Source of the DNA: Acanthosepion esculentum
Taxonomy: Eukaryota > Mollusca > Cephalopoda > Sepiida > Sepiidae
Reading direction: 5' to 3'
Assembly: GCA_964036315.1 (NCBI GenBank)
Contig: OZ038479.1
Coordinates: 63,257,804-63,321,803 of the forward strand
Length of the DNA stretch: 64,000 bases
In this document: positions 53,371 through 64,000 of the stretch, piece by piece
Numbering within the stretch: position 1 is the stretch's first letter
Layout of the letters: each line of letters starts with the position of its first letter
Made by a program: the position numbers and the translations under genes
The notes under the pieces: model-generated
The model's database searches: none
Told to the model about the DNA's origin: nothing
What the model saw: the letters and a program-made list of their open reading frames with translations, nothing else

Positions 53371-54900
53371 AGTTAGAATGCAAATAGAAATACTGCATAT
53401 TGTTATATTTTTCTAGAGAAAAGTTAGAAAACATATTGAAATATTGCATCTTTTGTTATTTTGCAATAAAAAAATTAGAATGCAAATAGAAATACTGCAT
53501 ATTGTTATATTTTTCTAGAGAAATTTAGAAAACATATTGAAATATTGCATCTTTTGTTATTTTGCAATAAAAAAGTGAGAATGCAAATAGAAATACTGCA
53601 TATTGTTATATTTTTCTAGAAAATTTAGAAAACGTATTGAAATATTGCATCTTTTGTTATTTTGCAATAAAAAAGTTAGAATGCAAATAGAAATACTGCA
53701 TATTGTTATATTTTTCTAGAGAAAAGTTAGAAAACATATTGAAATATTGCATCTTTTGTTATTTTGCAATAAAAAACTTAGAATGCAAATAGAAATACTG
53801 CATATTCTTATATTTTTCTAGAGAAAAGTTAGAAAACATATTGAAATATTGCATCTTTTGTTATTTTGCAATAAAAAAGTTAGAATGCAAATAGAAATAC
53901 TGCATATTGTTATATTTTTCTAGAAAATTTAGAAAACATATTGAAATATTGCATCTTTTGTTATTTTGCCATAAAAAAGTTAGAATGCAAATATAAATAC
54001 TGCATATTGTTATATTTTTCTAGAGAAAAGTTAGAAAACATATTGTAATATTGCATCTTTTGTTATTTTGCAATAAAAAAGTTAGAATGCAAATAGAAAT
54101 ACTGCATATTGTAATATTTTTCTAGAGAAAAGTTAGAAAACATATTGAAATATTGCATCTTTTGTTATTTTGCAATAAAAAAGTTAGAATGCATACAGAA
54201 ATACTGCATATTGTTATATTTTTCTAGAGAAATTAAGAAAACATATTGAAATATTGCATCTTTTGTTATTTTGCAATAAAAAAGCTAGAATAGAAATAGA
54301 AATACTGCATATTGTTATATTTTTCTAGAGATAAGTGAGAAAACATATTGAAATATTGCATCTTTTGTTATTTTGCAATAAATAAGTAAGAATGCAAATA
54401 GAAATACAGCATATTGTTATATTTTTCAAGAGAAATTTAGAAAACATATTGAAATATTGCATCTTTTGTTATTTTGCAATAAAAAAGTTAGAATGCAAAT
54501 AGAAATACTGCATATTGTTATATTTTTCTAGAGAAATTTAGAAAACTTATTGAAATGTTGCATCTTTTGTTATTTTGCAATAAAAAAGGAAGAATGCAAA
54601 TAGAAATACTGCATATAGTTATATTTTTCTAGAGAAATTTAGAAAACATATTGAAGTATTGCATCTTTTGTTATTTTGCAATAAAAAAGTAAGAATGCAA
54701 ATAGAAATACTGCATATTGTTATATTTTTCTAGAGAAATTTAGGAAACATATTGAAATGTTGCATCTTTTGTTATTTTGCAATAAAAAAGGAAGAATGCA
54801 AATAGAAATACTGCATATTGTTATATTTTTCTAGAGAAAAGTTAGAAAACATATTGAATATTGCATCTTTTGTTATTTTGCAATAAAAAATTAGAATGTA
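53370..54900 (+). repeat. Type-2 monomers with links to 43.7 and 50.6 kb
   Basis: GCTAGAATAGAAATAG with TAGAGATAAGTGAG at 54,284-54,345 copies the pair at 43,749-43,805. Monomers at about 54,480-54,810 (GAAAACTTATTGAAATGTTG, AAAGGAAGAATG, GCATATAG, GAAATGTTGCATC) repeat those at about 50,630-50,960, a shift of about 3,853 bp. One block thus combines fragments of two distant units. Confidence 0.75.
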
Positions 54901-57100
54901 AATAGAAATACTGCATATTGTTATATTTTCTAGAGCAAACTTAGAAACATATTGAAATATTGCATCTTTTGTTATTTTGCAATAAGAAAGTCAGAATGCA
55001 AATAGAAATACTGCATATTGTTATATTTTTCTAGAGAAAAGTTAGAAAACATATTGAAATATTGCATCTTTTGTTATTTTGCAATAAAAAAGTTAGAATG
55101 TAAATAGAAATACTGCATATTGTTATATTTTTCTAGAGAAAAGTTAGAAAACATATTGAAATATTGCATCTTTTGTTATTTTCCAATAAAAAGTTAGTAT
55201 GCAAATAGAAATACTGCACATTGTTATATTTTTCAAGAGAAAAGTTAGAAAACATATTAAAATATTGCAACTTTTGTTATTTTGCAATAAAAAAGTTAGA
55301 ATGCAAATAGAAATACTGCATATTGTTATATGATTCTAGAGAGAAGTTAGAAAACATATTAAAATATTGCAACTTTTGTCATTTTGCAATAAAAAAGTTA
55401 GAATGCAAATAGAAATACTGCATATTGTTATATTTCTCTAGAGCAAAGTTAGAAAACATATTGAATATTGCATCTTTTGTTATTTTGCAATAAAAAAGTT
55501 AGAATGCAAATAGAAATACTGCATATTGTTATATTTTTCTAGAGAAAAGTTAGAAAACATATATTGAATATTGCATCTTTTGTTATTTTGCAATAAAAAA
55601 GTTAGAATGCAAATAGAAATACTGCATATTGTTACATTTTTCTAGAGAAAAGTTAGAAAACATATTGAAATATTGCATCTTTTGTTTTTGCAATAAGAAA
55701 GTTAGAATGCAAATAGAAATACTGCATATTGTTATATTTTTCTAGAGAAAAGTTAGAAAACATATTTAAATATTGCATCTTTTGTTATTTTGCAATAAGA
55801 AAGTTACAATGCAAATAGAAATACTGCATATTGTTATATTTTTCAAGAGAAATTTAGAAAACATATTGAAATATTGCATCTTTTGTTATTTTGCAATAAA
55901 TAGAATGCAAATAGAAATACTGCATATTGTTATATTTTTCTAGAGAAATTTAGAAAACATATTGAAATATTGCATCTTTTGTTATTTTGCAATAAAAAAG
56001 TTAGAATGCAAATAGAAATACTGCATATTGTTATATTTTTCTAGAGAAAAGTTAGAAAACATATTGAAATATTGCATCTTTTGTTATTTTGCAATAAAAA
56101 AGTTAGAATGCAAATAGAAATACTGCGTATTGTTATATTTTTCTAGAGAAAAGTTAGAAAACATATTGAAATATTGCATCTTTTGTTATTTTGCAATAAA
56201 AAAGTTAGAATGCAAATAGAAATCCTGCATATTGTTATATTTTTCTAGAGAAAAGTTAGAAAACATATTGAAATATATCATCTTTTGTTATTTTGCAATA
56301 AAAAGTTAGAATGCAAATAGAAATACTGCATATTGTTATATTTTTCAAGAGAAAAGTTAGAAAACATTAAAATATTGCAACTTTTGTTATTTTGCAATAA
56401 AAAAGTTAGAATGCAAATAGAAATACTGCATATTGTTATATGTTTCTAGAGAGAAGTTAGAAAACATATTGAAATATTGCATCTTTTGTTATTTTGCAAT
56501 AAAAAAGTTAGAATGCAAATAGAAATACTGCATATTGTTATACATTTCTAGAGAAATTTAGAAAACATATTGAAATATTGCATCTTTTGTTATTTTGCAA
56601 TAAAAAGTTAGAATGCAAATAGGAATACTGTATATTTTGGTATTTTTCAATAGAAAAGTTAGAAAACATATTGAAATATTGCATCTTTTGTTATTTTGCA
56701 ATAAAAAAGTTAGAATGCAAATAGAAATACTGCATATTGTTATATTTTTCTAGAGAAAAGTTAGAAAACATATTGAAATATTGCATCTTTTGTTATTTTG
56801 CAATAACAAAGTTAGAATGCAAATAGAAATACTGCATATTGTTATATTTTTCTAGAGCAATGTTAGAAAACATATTGAATATTGCATCTTTTGTTATTTT
56901 GCAATAAAAAAGTTAGAATGCAAATAGAAATACTGCATATTGTTATATTTGTCTAGAGATAATTAGAAAACATATTGAAATATTGCATCTTTTGTTATTT
57001 TGCAATAAAAAAGTAAGAATGCAAATAGAAATATTGCATATTGTTATATTTTTCTAGAGAAATTTAGAAAAAATATTGAAATATTGTATCTTTTGTTATT
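54900..57100 (+). repeat. Diverged type-2 monomers rich in small deletions
   Basis: Monomers show many private one- to three-base losses: CATATTGAATATTGC, TTTTGTTTTTGCAATAAG, GAACATTAAAATATTGC and AATAAATAGAATGC. Long-form linkers (AGAAAAGTTAG) dominate. I see no clean higher-order repeat, only pairs such as CATATTAAAATATTGCAAC near 55,250 and 55,355. The stretch contains the type-1 patch listed separately. Confidence 0.7.
56605..56665 (+). repeat. Isolated type-1 patch inside type-2 array
   Basis: Reads CAAATAGGAATACTGTATA then TTTTGGTATTTTTCAATAG and AAAAGTTAG, which is the type-1 second half and linker. TCTAGA is absent. Both neighbours are ordinary type 2. It is over 50 kb from the type-1 domain, so it probably entered by gene conversion or marks a relic of the ancestral array. 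Confidence 0.85.
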
Positions 57101-59640
57101 TTGCAATAAAAAAGTAAGAATTCAAATAGAAATACTGCATATTGTTATATTTTTCTAGAGAAATTTAGAAAACATATTGAAATATTTCATCTTTTGTTTT
57201 TGCAATAAAAAAGTTAGAATGCAAATAGAAATAGTGCATATTGTTATATTTTTCTAGAGAAAAGTTAGAAAACATATTGAAATATTGCATCTTTTGTTAT
57301 TTTGCAATAAAAAAGTTAGAATGCAAATAGAAATACTGCATATTGTTATACATTTCTAGAGAAATTTAGAAAACATATTGAAATATTTTATCTTTTGTTA
57401 TTTTGCAATAAAAAGTAAGAATTCAAATAGAAATACTGCATATTGTTATATTTTACTAGTGAAATTTAGAAAACATATTGAAATATTTCATCTTTTGTTT
57501 TTGCAATAAAAAAGTTAGAATGCAAATAGAAATACTGCATATTGTTATATTTTTCTAGAGAAAAGTTAGAAAACATATTGAAATATATCATCTTTTGTTA
57601 TTTTGCAATAAAAAAGTTAGAATGCAAATAGAAATACTGCATATTGTTATATTTTTCTAGAGAAAGTTAGAAAACATATTGAAATATATCATCTTTTGTT
57701 ATTTTGCAATAAAAAAGTTTGAATGCAAATAGAAATACTGTATATTGTTATATTTTTCTTGAGAAAAGTTAGAAAACATATTGAAATATTGCATCTTTTG
57801 TTATTTTGCAATGAAAAAGTAAGAATGCAAATAGAAATACTGCATATTGTTATATTTTTCTAGAGAAATTTAGAAAACATATTGAAATATTGCATCTTTT
57901 GTTATTTTGCAATAAAAAAGTTAGAATGCAAATAGAAATACTGCATATTGTTATATTTTTCTAGAGAAATTTAGAAAACATATTGAAATATTGCATCTTT
58001 TGTTATTTTGCAATAAAAAAGATAGAATGCAAAGAAAATATTGCATATTTTGATATTTTTCTAGAGAAAAGTTAGAAAACATATTGAAATATTGCATTCC
58101 TTTGTTATTTTGCAATAAAAAACTTAGAATGCAAATAGAAATACTGCATATTGTTATATTTTTCTAGAGAAATTTAGAAAACATATTGAAATATTGCATC
58201 TTTTGTTATTTTGCAATAAAAAAGTAAGAATGGAAATAGAAATACTGCATATTGTTATATTTTTCTAGAGAAATTTAGAAAAAATATTGAAATATTTTAT
58301 CTTTTGTTATTTTGCAATAAAAAGTAAGAATTCAAATAGAAATACTGCATATTGTTATATTTTACAAGTGAAATTTAGAAAACATATTGAAATATTTCAT
58401 CTTTTGTTTTTGCAATAAAAAAGTTAGAATGCAAATAGAAATACTGCATATTGTTATATTTTTCTAGAGAAAAGTTAGAAAACATATTGAAATATATCAT
58501 CTTTTGTTATTTTGCAATAAAAAAGTTAGAATGCAAATAGAAATACTGCATATTGTTATATTTTTCTAGAGAAAGTTAGAAAACATATTGAAATATATCA
58601 TCTTTTGTTATTTTGCAATAAAAAAGTTAGAATGCAAATAGAAATACTGTATATTGTTATATTTTTCTTGAGAAAAGTTAGAAAACATATTGAAATATTG
58701 CATCTTTTGTTATTTTGCAATAAAAAGTAAGAATGCAAATAGAAATACTGCATATTGTTATATTTTTCTAGAGAAATTTAGAAAACATATTGAAATATTG
58801 CATCTTTTGTTATTTTGCAATAAAAAAGTAAGAATGGAAATAGAAATACTGCATATTGTTATATTTTTCTAGAGAAATTTAGAAAAAATATTGAAATATT
58901 TTATCTTTTGTTATTTTGCAATAAAAAGTAAGAATTCAAATAGAAATACTGCATATTGTTATATTTTACAAGTGAAATTTAGAAAACATATTGAAATATT
59001 TCATCTTTTGTTTTTGCAATAAAAAAGTTAGAATGCAAATAGAAATACTGCATATTGTTATATTTTTCTAGAGAAAAGTTAGAAAACATATTGAAATATA
59101 TCATCTTTTGTTATTTTGCAATAAAAAAGTTAGAATGCAAAGAGAAATATTGCATATTTTGATATTTTTCTAGAGAGAAGTTAGAAAACATATTGAAATA
59201 TTGCATCTTTTGTTATTTTGCAATAAAAAAGTTAGAATGCAAATAGAAATACTGCATATTGTTATATTTTTCTGGAGAAAAGTTAGAAAGCATATTGAAA
59301 TATTGCATCTTTTGTTATTTTGCAATAAAAAAGTTAGAATGCAAATAGAAATACTGCATATTGTTATATTTTTCTAGAGAAAAGTTAGAAAACATATTGA
59401 AATATTGCATCTTTTGTTATTTTGCAATACAAAAGTAAGAATGCAAATAGAAATACTGCATATTGTTATATTTTTCTAGAGAAATTTAGAAAACATATTG
59501 AAATATTGCATCTTTTGTTATTTTGCAATAAAAAAGTTAGAATGCAAATAGAAATACTGCATATTGTTATATTTTTCTAGAGAAATTTAGAAAACATATT
59601 GAAATATTGCATCTTTTGTTATTTTGCAAAAAAAAAGTTA
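57100..59640 (+). repeat. 9- and 6-monomer higher-order repeats (909 and 604 bp)
   Basis: AAGTAAGAATTCAAATAG (with a GAATTC site) lies near 57,413, 58,322 and 58,926, with shifts of 909 and 604. Each is followed by TATTTTACTAGTG or TATTTTACAAGTG, then the 3-bp-deleted CATCTTTTGTTTTTGC, then AAATATATCATC monomers. AAGTAAGAATGGAAATAG at about 58,223 and 58,827 agrees with the 604 bp unit. A related AAGAATTCAAATAG monomer occurs at 57,115. Confidence 0.85.
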
Positions 59641-62600
59641 GAATGCAAATAGAAATATTGAATATTTTGATATATTTCTGGAGAAAAGTTAGTAAACATT
59701 GAAATATTGGCTCTTTTGTTATTTTGCAATAAAAAAGTTAGAATGCAAATAGAAATACAGCATATTGTTATATTTTTCTAGAGAAAAGTTAGAAAACATA
59801 TAGAAATATTGCATCTTTTGTTATTTTGCAATAAAAAAGTTAGAATGCAAATAGAAATACTGCATATTGTTATATTTTTCTAGAGAAAAGTTAGAAAACA
59901 TATTCAAATATTGCATCTTTTGTTATTTTGCAATAAAAAAGTTAGAATGCAAATGGAAGTATTGAATATTTTTATATTTTCCTGGAGAAAAGTTAGAAAG
60001 CATATTGAAATATTGCATCTTTTGTTATTTTGCAATAAAAAAGTTAGTATGCAAATAGAAATATTGAATATTTTGATATTTTTCTGGAGAAATGTTAGAA
60101 AACATATTGAAATATTGCATCTTTTGTTATTTTGCAATAAAAAAGTTAGAATGCAAATAGAAATACTGCATATTGTTATATTTTTCTAGAGAAAAGTTAT
60201 AAAACATATTGAAATATTGCATCTTTTGTTATTTTGCAATAAAAAAGTAAGAATGCAAATAGAAATACTGCATATTGTTATATTTTTCTAGGGAAATTTA
60301 GAAAACATATAGAAATATTGCATCTCTTGTTATTTTGCAATAAAAAAGTCAGAATGCAAATAGAATTACTGCATATTGTTATATTTTTCTAGAGAAATTT
60401 AGAAAACATATTGAAATATTGCATCTTTTGTTATTTTGCAATAAAAAAGTTAGAATGCAAATAGAAATACTGCATATTGTTATATTTTTCTAGAGAAATT
60501 TAGAAAACATATTGAAATATTGCATCTCTTGTTATTTTGCAATAAAAAAGTTAGAATGCAAATAGAAATACTGCATATTGTTATATTTTTCTAGAGAAAT
60601 TTAGAAAACATATTGAAATATTGCATCTTTTGTTATTTTGCAATAAAAAGTTAGAATGCAAATAGAAATACTGCATATTGTTATATTTTTCTAGAGTAAT
60701 TTAGAAAACATATTGAAATATTGCATCTTTTGTTATTTTGCAATAAAAAAGTGAAAATGCAAATAGAAATACTGCATATTGTTATATTTTTCTAGAGAAA
60801 TTTAGAAAACATATTCAAATATTGCATCTTTTGTTATTTTGCAATAAAAAAGTAAGAATGCAAATAGAAATACTGCATATTGTTATATTTTTCTTGAGAA
60901 ATTTAGAAAACATATTGAAATATTGCATCTTTTGTTATTTTGCAATAAAAAAGTAAGAATGCAAATAGAAATACTGCATATTGTTATATTTTCCTAGAGA
61001 AATTTAGAAAACATATTGAAATATTACATCTTTTGTTATTTTGCAATAAAAAAGTTAGAATGCAAATAGAAATATTGCATATTTTGATATTTTTCTAGAG
61101 AAATTTAGAAAACATATTGAAATATTGCATCTTTTGTTATTTTGCAATAAAAAAGTTAGAATGCAAATAGAAATACTACATATTGTTATATTTTTCTAGA
61201 GAAATTTAGAAAACATATTGAAATATTGCATCTTTTGTTATTTTGCAATAAAAAAGTTAGAATGCAAATAGAAATACTGCATATTGTTATATTTTTCTAG
61301 AGAAAAGTTAGTAAACATTTTGAAATATTGCATCTTTTGTTATTTTGCAATAAAAAAGTTAGAATGCAAATAGAAATACTGCATATTGTTATATTTTTCT
61401 AGGGAAATTTAGAAAACATATTGAAATGTTGCATCTTTTGTTATTTTGCAATAAAAAAGTTAGAATGCAAATAGAAATACTGCATATTGTTATATTTTTC
61501 TAGAGAAATTTAGAAAACATATTGAAATATTGCATCTTTTGTTATTTTGCAATAAAAAAGTTAGAATGCAAATAGAAATACTGCATATTGTTATATTTTT
61601 CTAGAGAAAAGTTAGTAAAAATTTTGAAATATTGCATCTTTTGTTATTTTGCAATAAAAAAGTTAGAATGCAAATAGAAATACTGCATATTGTTATATTT
61701 TTCTAGGGAAATTTAGAAAACATATTGAAATGTTGCATCTTTTGTTATTTTGCAATAAAAAAGTTAGAATGCAAATAGAAATACTGCATATTGTTATATT
61801 TTTCTAGAGAAATTTAGAAAACATATTGAAATATTGCATCTTTTGTTATTTTGCAATAACAAAGTTAGAATGCAAATAGAAATATTGAATATTTTGATAT
61901 TTTTCTGGAGAAAAGTTAGAAAACATTGAAATATTGAATCTTTTGTTATTTTGCAATAAAAAAGTTAGAATGCAAATAGAAATACTGCATATTGTTATAT
62001 TTTTCTAGAGAAAAGTTAGAAAACATATTCAAATATTGCATCTTTTGTTATTTTGCAATAAAAAAGTTAGAATGCAAATGGAAATATTGAATATTTTTAT
62101 ATTTTCCTGGAGAAAAGTTAGAAAGCATATTGAAATATTGCATCTTTTGTTATTTTGCAATAAAAAAGTTAGTATGCAAATAGAAATATTGAATATTTTG
62201 ATATTTTTCTGGAGAAATGTTAGAAAACATATTGAAATATTGCATCTTTTGTTATTTTGCAATAAAAAAGTTAGAATGCAAATAGAAATACTGCATATTG
62301 TTATATTTTTCTAGAGAAAAGTTATAAAACATATTGAAATATTGCATCTTTTGTTATTTTGCAATAAAAAAGTAAGAATGCAAATAGAAATACTGCATAT
62401 TGTTATATTTTTCTAGGGAAATTTAGAAAACATATAGAAATATTGCATCTCTTGTTATTTTGCAATAAAAAAGTCAGAATGCAAATAGAATTACTGCATA
62501 TTGTTATATTTTTCTAGAGAAATTTAGAAAACATATTGAAATATTGCATCTTTTGTTATTTTGCAATAAAAAAGTTAGAATGCAAATAGAAATACTGCAT

Positions 62601-63780
62601 ATTGTTATATTTTTCTAGAGAAATTTAGAAAACATATTGAAATATTGCATCTCTTGTTATTTTGCAATAAAAAAGTTAGAATGCAAATAGAAATACTGCA
62701 TATTGTTATATTTTTCTAGAGAAATTTAGAAAACATATTGAAATATTGCATCTTTTGTTATTTTGCAATAAAAAGTTAGAATGCAAATAGAAATACTGCA
62801 TATTGTTATATTTTTCTAGAGTAATTTAGAAAACATATTGAAATATTGCATCTTTTGTTATTTTGCAATAAAAAAGTGAAAATGCAAATAGAAATACTGC
62901 ATATTGTTATATTTTTCTAGAGAAATTTAGAAAACATATTCAAATATTGCATCTTTTGTTATTTTGCAATAAAAAAGTAAGAATGCAAATAGAAATACTG
63001 CATATTGTTATATTTTTCTTGAGAAATTTAGAAAACATATTGAAATATTGCATCTTTTGTTATTTTGCAATAAAAAAGTAAGAATGCAAATAGAAATACT
63101 GCATATTGTTATATTTTCCTAGAGAAATTTAGAAAACATATTGAAATATTACATCTTTTGTTATTTTGCAATAAAAAAGTTAGAATGCAAATAGAAATAT
63201 TGCATATTTTGATATTTTTCTAGAGAAATTTAGAAAACATATTGAAATATTGCATCTTTTGTTATTTTGCAATAAAAAAGTTAGAATGCAAATAGAAATA
63301 CTACATATTGTTATATTTTTCTAGAGAAATTTAGAAAACATATTGAAATATTGCATCTTTTGTTATTTTGCAATAAAAAAGTTAGAATGCAAATAGAAAT
63401 ACTGCATATTGTTATATTTTTCTAGAGAAAAGTTAGTAAACATTTTGAAATATTGCATCTTTTGTTATTTTGCAATAAAAAAGTTAGAATGCAAATAGAA
63501 ATACTGCATATTGTTATATTTTTCTAGGGAAATTTAGAAAACATATTGAAATGTTGCATCTTTTGTTATTTTGCAATAAAAAAGTTAGAATGCAAATAGA
63601 AATACTGCATATTGTTATATTTTTCTAGAGAAATTTAGAAAACATATTGAAATATTGCATCTTTTGTTATTTTGCAATAAAAAAGTTAGAATGCAAATAG
63701 AAATACTGCATATTGTTATATTTTTCTAGAGAAAAGTTAGTAAAAATTTTGAAATATTGCATCTTTTGTTATTTTGCAAT
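59640..63780 (+). repeat. 21/22-monomer higher-order repeat (2,226 then 2,125 bp), two copies
   Basis: ATTGAATATTTTGAT is near 59,658 and 61,884 (shift 2,226). From about 59,900 the shift is 2,125: AAATGGAAGTATTG and AAATGGAAATATTG near 59,951 and 62,076, GTTAGTAAACATTTTG near 61,308 and 63,433, GTTAGTAAAAATTTTG at 61,611 and 63,736. The first copy has an extra monomer (ACAGCATATTG) near 59,750-59,850. Variants such as GTTATAAAACATATTG, CATCTCTTG, TAGAATTACTG, TAGAGTAATTTAG and ATTACATC keep their order in both copies. Confidence 0.9.
61250..61850 (+). repeat. Trimer repeat, 303 bp, two copies
   Basis: GTTAGTAAACATTTTG (61,308) and GTTAGTAAAAATTTTG (61,611) begin matching series, each followed by a GGGAAATTTAG linker with GAAATGTTGCATC. 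The shift is 303 bp, nested in the 2.1 kb unit. Confidence 0.8.
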
Positions 63781-64000
63781 AAAAAAGTTAGAATGCAAAT
63801 AGAAATATTGCATATTTTGATATTTTTCTAGAGAAAAGGTAGAAAACATATTGAAATATATCATCTTTAGTTATTTTGCAATAAAAAAGTTAGAATGCAA
63901 ATAGAAATACATATGCATATTGTTATACTTCTCTAGAGAAAAGTTAGAAAACATATTGAAATATTGCATCTTTTGTTATTTTGCAATAAAAAAGTTAGAA
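63780..64000 (+). repeat. Irregular type-2 monomers at the window end
   Basis: After the 2.1 kb unit ends, a mixed monomer (AATATTGCATATTTTGATAT with the TCTAGA linker) is followed by AGAAAAGGTAG, AATATATCATCTTTAG and ATACATATGCATATTG. The last is three bases longer than ACTGCATATTG. The array continues past the window. Confidence 0.75.

Larger units (their letters stand above)
1..64000 (+). repeat. AT-rich satellite array, 101-102 bp monomer, fills the window
   Basis: The same unit repeats head to tail from the first to the last base. Recurrent blocks are GAAATATTGCATCTTTTG, TTATTTTGCAATAAAAAAG, TTAGAATGCAAATAG and ACTGCATATT. All copies I read lie in the same orientation, and no inversion, transposon or unique spacer interrupts them. 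The type-2 consensus has 21 G or C in 101 bases; the type-1 consensus has 23 in 102. CpG is absent from both and appears only in variant monomers. The array is cut by both window ends, so its full size is unknown. That it is centromeric or heterochromatic is inferred from length and homogeneity; nothing in the sequence names the chromosome position or species. Confidence 0.98.
5650..64000 (+). repeat. Type-2 satellite domain (101/102 bp monomers with TCTAGA)
   Basis: The consensus linker is TATATTTTTCTAGAG followed by AAATTTAGAAAAC (short, 101 bp) or AAAAGTTAGAAAAC (long, 102 bp). CAAATAGAAAT replaces the type-1 CAAATAGGAAT. The mixture of short and long units breaks reading frames, so open frames here are short. 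Most monomers contain the 6-bp palindrome TCTAGA, predicting a ladder of about 101 bp after digestion at that site. Confidence 0.95.

Noticed and set aside
1..64000. CRISPR array
   Set aside because: There are no constant repeats separated by unique spacers of uniform size; the whole unit is repeated and there are no cas genes.
1..64000. AATAAA polyadenylation signals and TATA-like boxes
   Set aside because: They occur in nearly every monomer as part of the AT-rich repeat, with no gene beside them.
1..64000. tRNA, rRNA or other structured RNA genes
   Set aside because: I saw no GC-containing cloverleaf or conserved rRNA stretch; the only inverted repeat is the 7-bp dyad, and T-runs would end polymerase III transcripts.
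1..64000. Prokaryotic or phage origin of the sequence
   Set aside because: No coding sequence in 64 kb and hundreds of nested tandem repeats do not fit a bacterial, archaeal or phage genome.
1..64000. Alpha satellite or a CENP-B-box satellite
   Set aside because: Monomer length is 101-102 bp rather than about 171, and I see no motif like the CENP-B box (TTCG-A--CGGG core).

Overview
The whole 64 kb window is one uninterrupted, head-to-tail satellite DNA array on the + strand. I see no protein-coding gene, RNA gene, transposon, CRISPR array or unique sequence. The basic unit is 101-102 bp, so about 630 monomers fit in the window. It is very AT-rich: about 79% A+T in the consensus I built by eye for the major type. 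The array runs past both ends of the window. This size and homogeneity point to a eukaryotic centromeric, pericentromeric or other heterochromatic block, probably from a long-read assembly. I do not recognise the satellite family and cannot name the organism.

Layout. Positions 1 to about 5,650 hold type-1 monomers (102 bp, linker TTTTTCAATAGAAAAG). From about 5,650 to the end are type-2 monomers, with linker TTTTTCTAGAG followed by AAATTTAG (101 bp) or AAAAGTTAG (102 bp). Type 2 carries a TCTAGA site in most monomers; type 1 does not. Within type 2, shared variants define subdomains. A TTAGTTTGCAAC variant is confined to about 11.3-37.9 kb. A 16-monomer unit occupies 41.6-48.9 kb, an AAAGGAAGAATG variant lies within 42.2-54.8 kb, and short 6- and 9-monomer repeats with GAATTC and a 3-bp deletion lie at 57-59 kb.

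The array is nested. The 102-bp type-1 unit is itself two diverged 51-bp halves (41 of 51 positions identical in a sampled monomer). Monomers are amplified as trimers (about 304-306 bp), a tetramer (410 bp), 10-mers (1,011 bp), 14- to 16-mers (1,423-1,632 bp), 20- to 22-mers (2,024-2,230 bp) and a 50/51-mer (5,065/5,166 bp). Neighbouring copies usually differ by whole monomers gained or lost, which fits unequal exchange in register.

Many reading frames are open because a 102-bp unit is exactly 34 codons. They are read-through of the repeat on both strands, not genes. The points most worth following are the 51-bp ancestry, the type-1/type-2 boundary, the nested higher-order repeats, a lone type-1 patch 51 kb away from its domain, and short motifs conserved in most monomers (a 7-bp dyad and ATGCAAAT).
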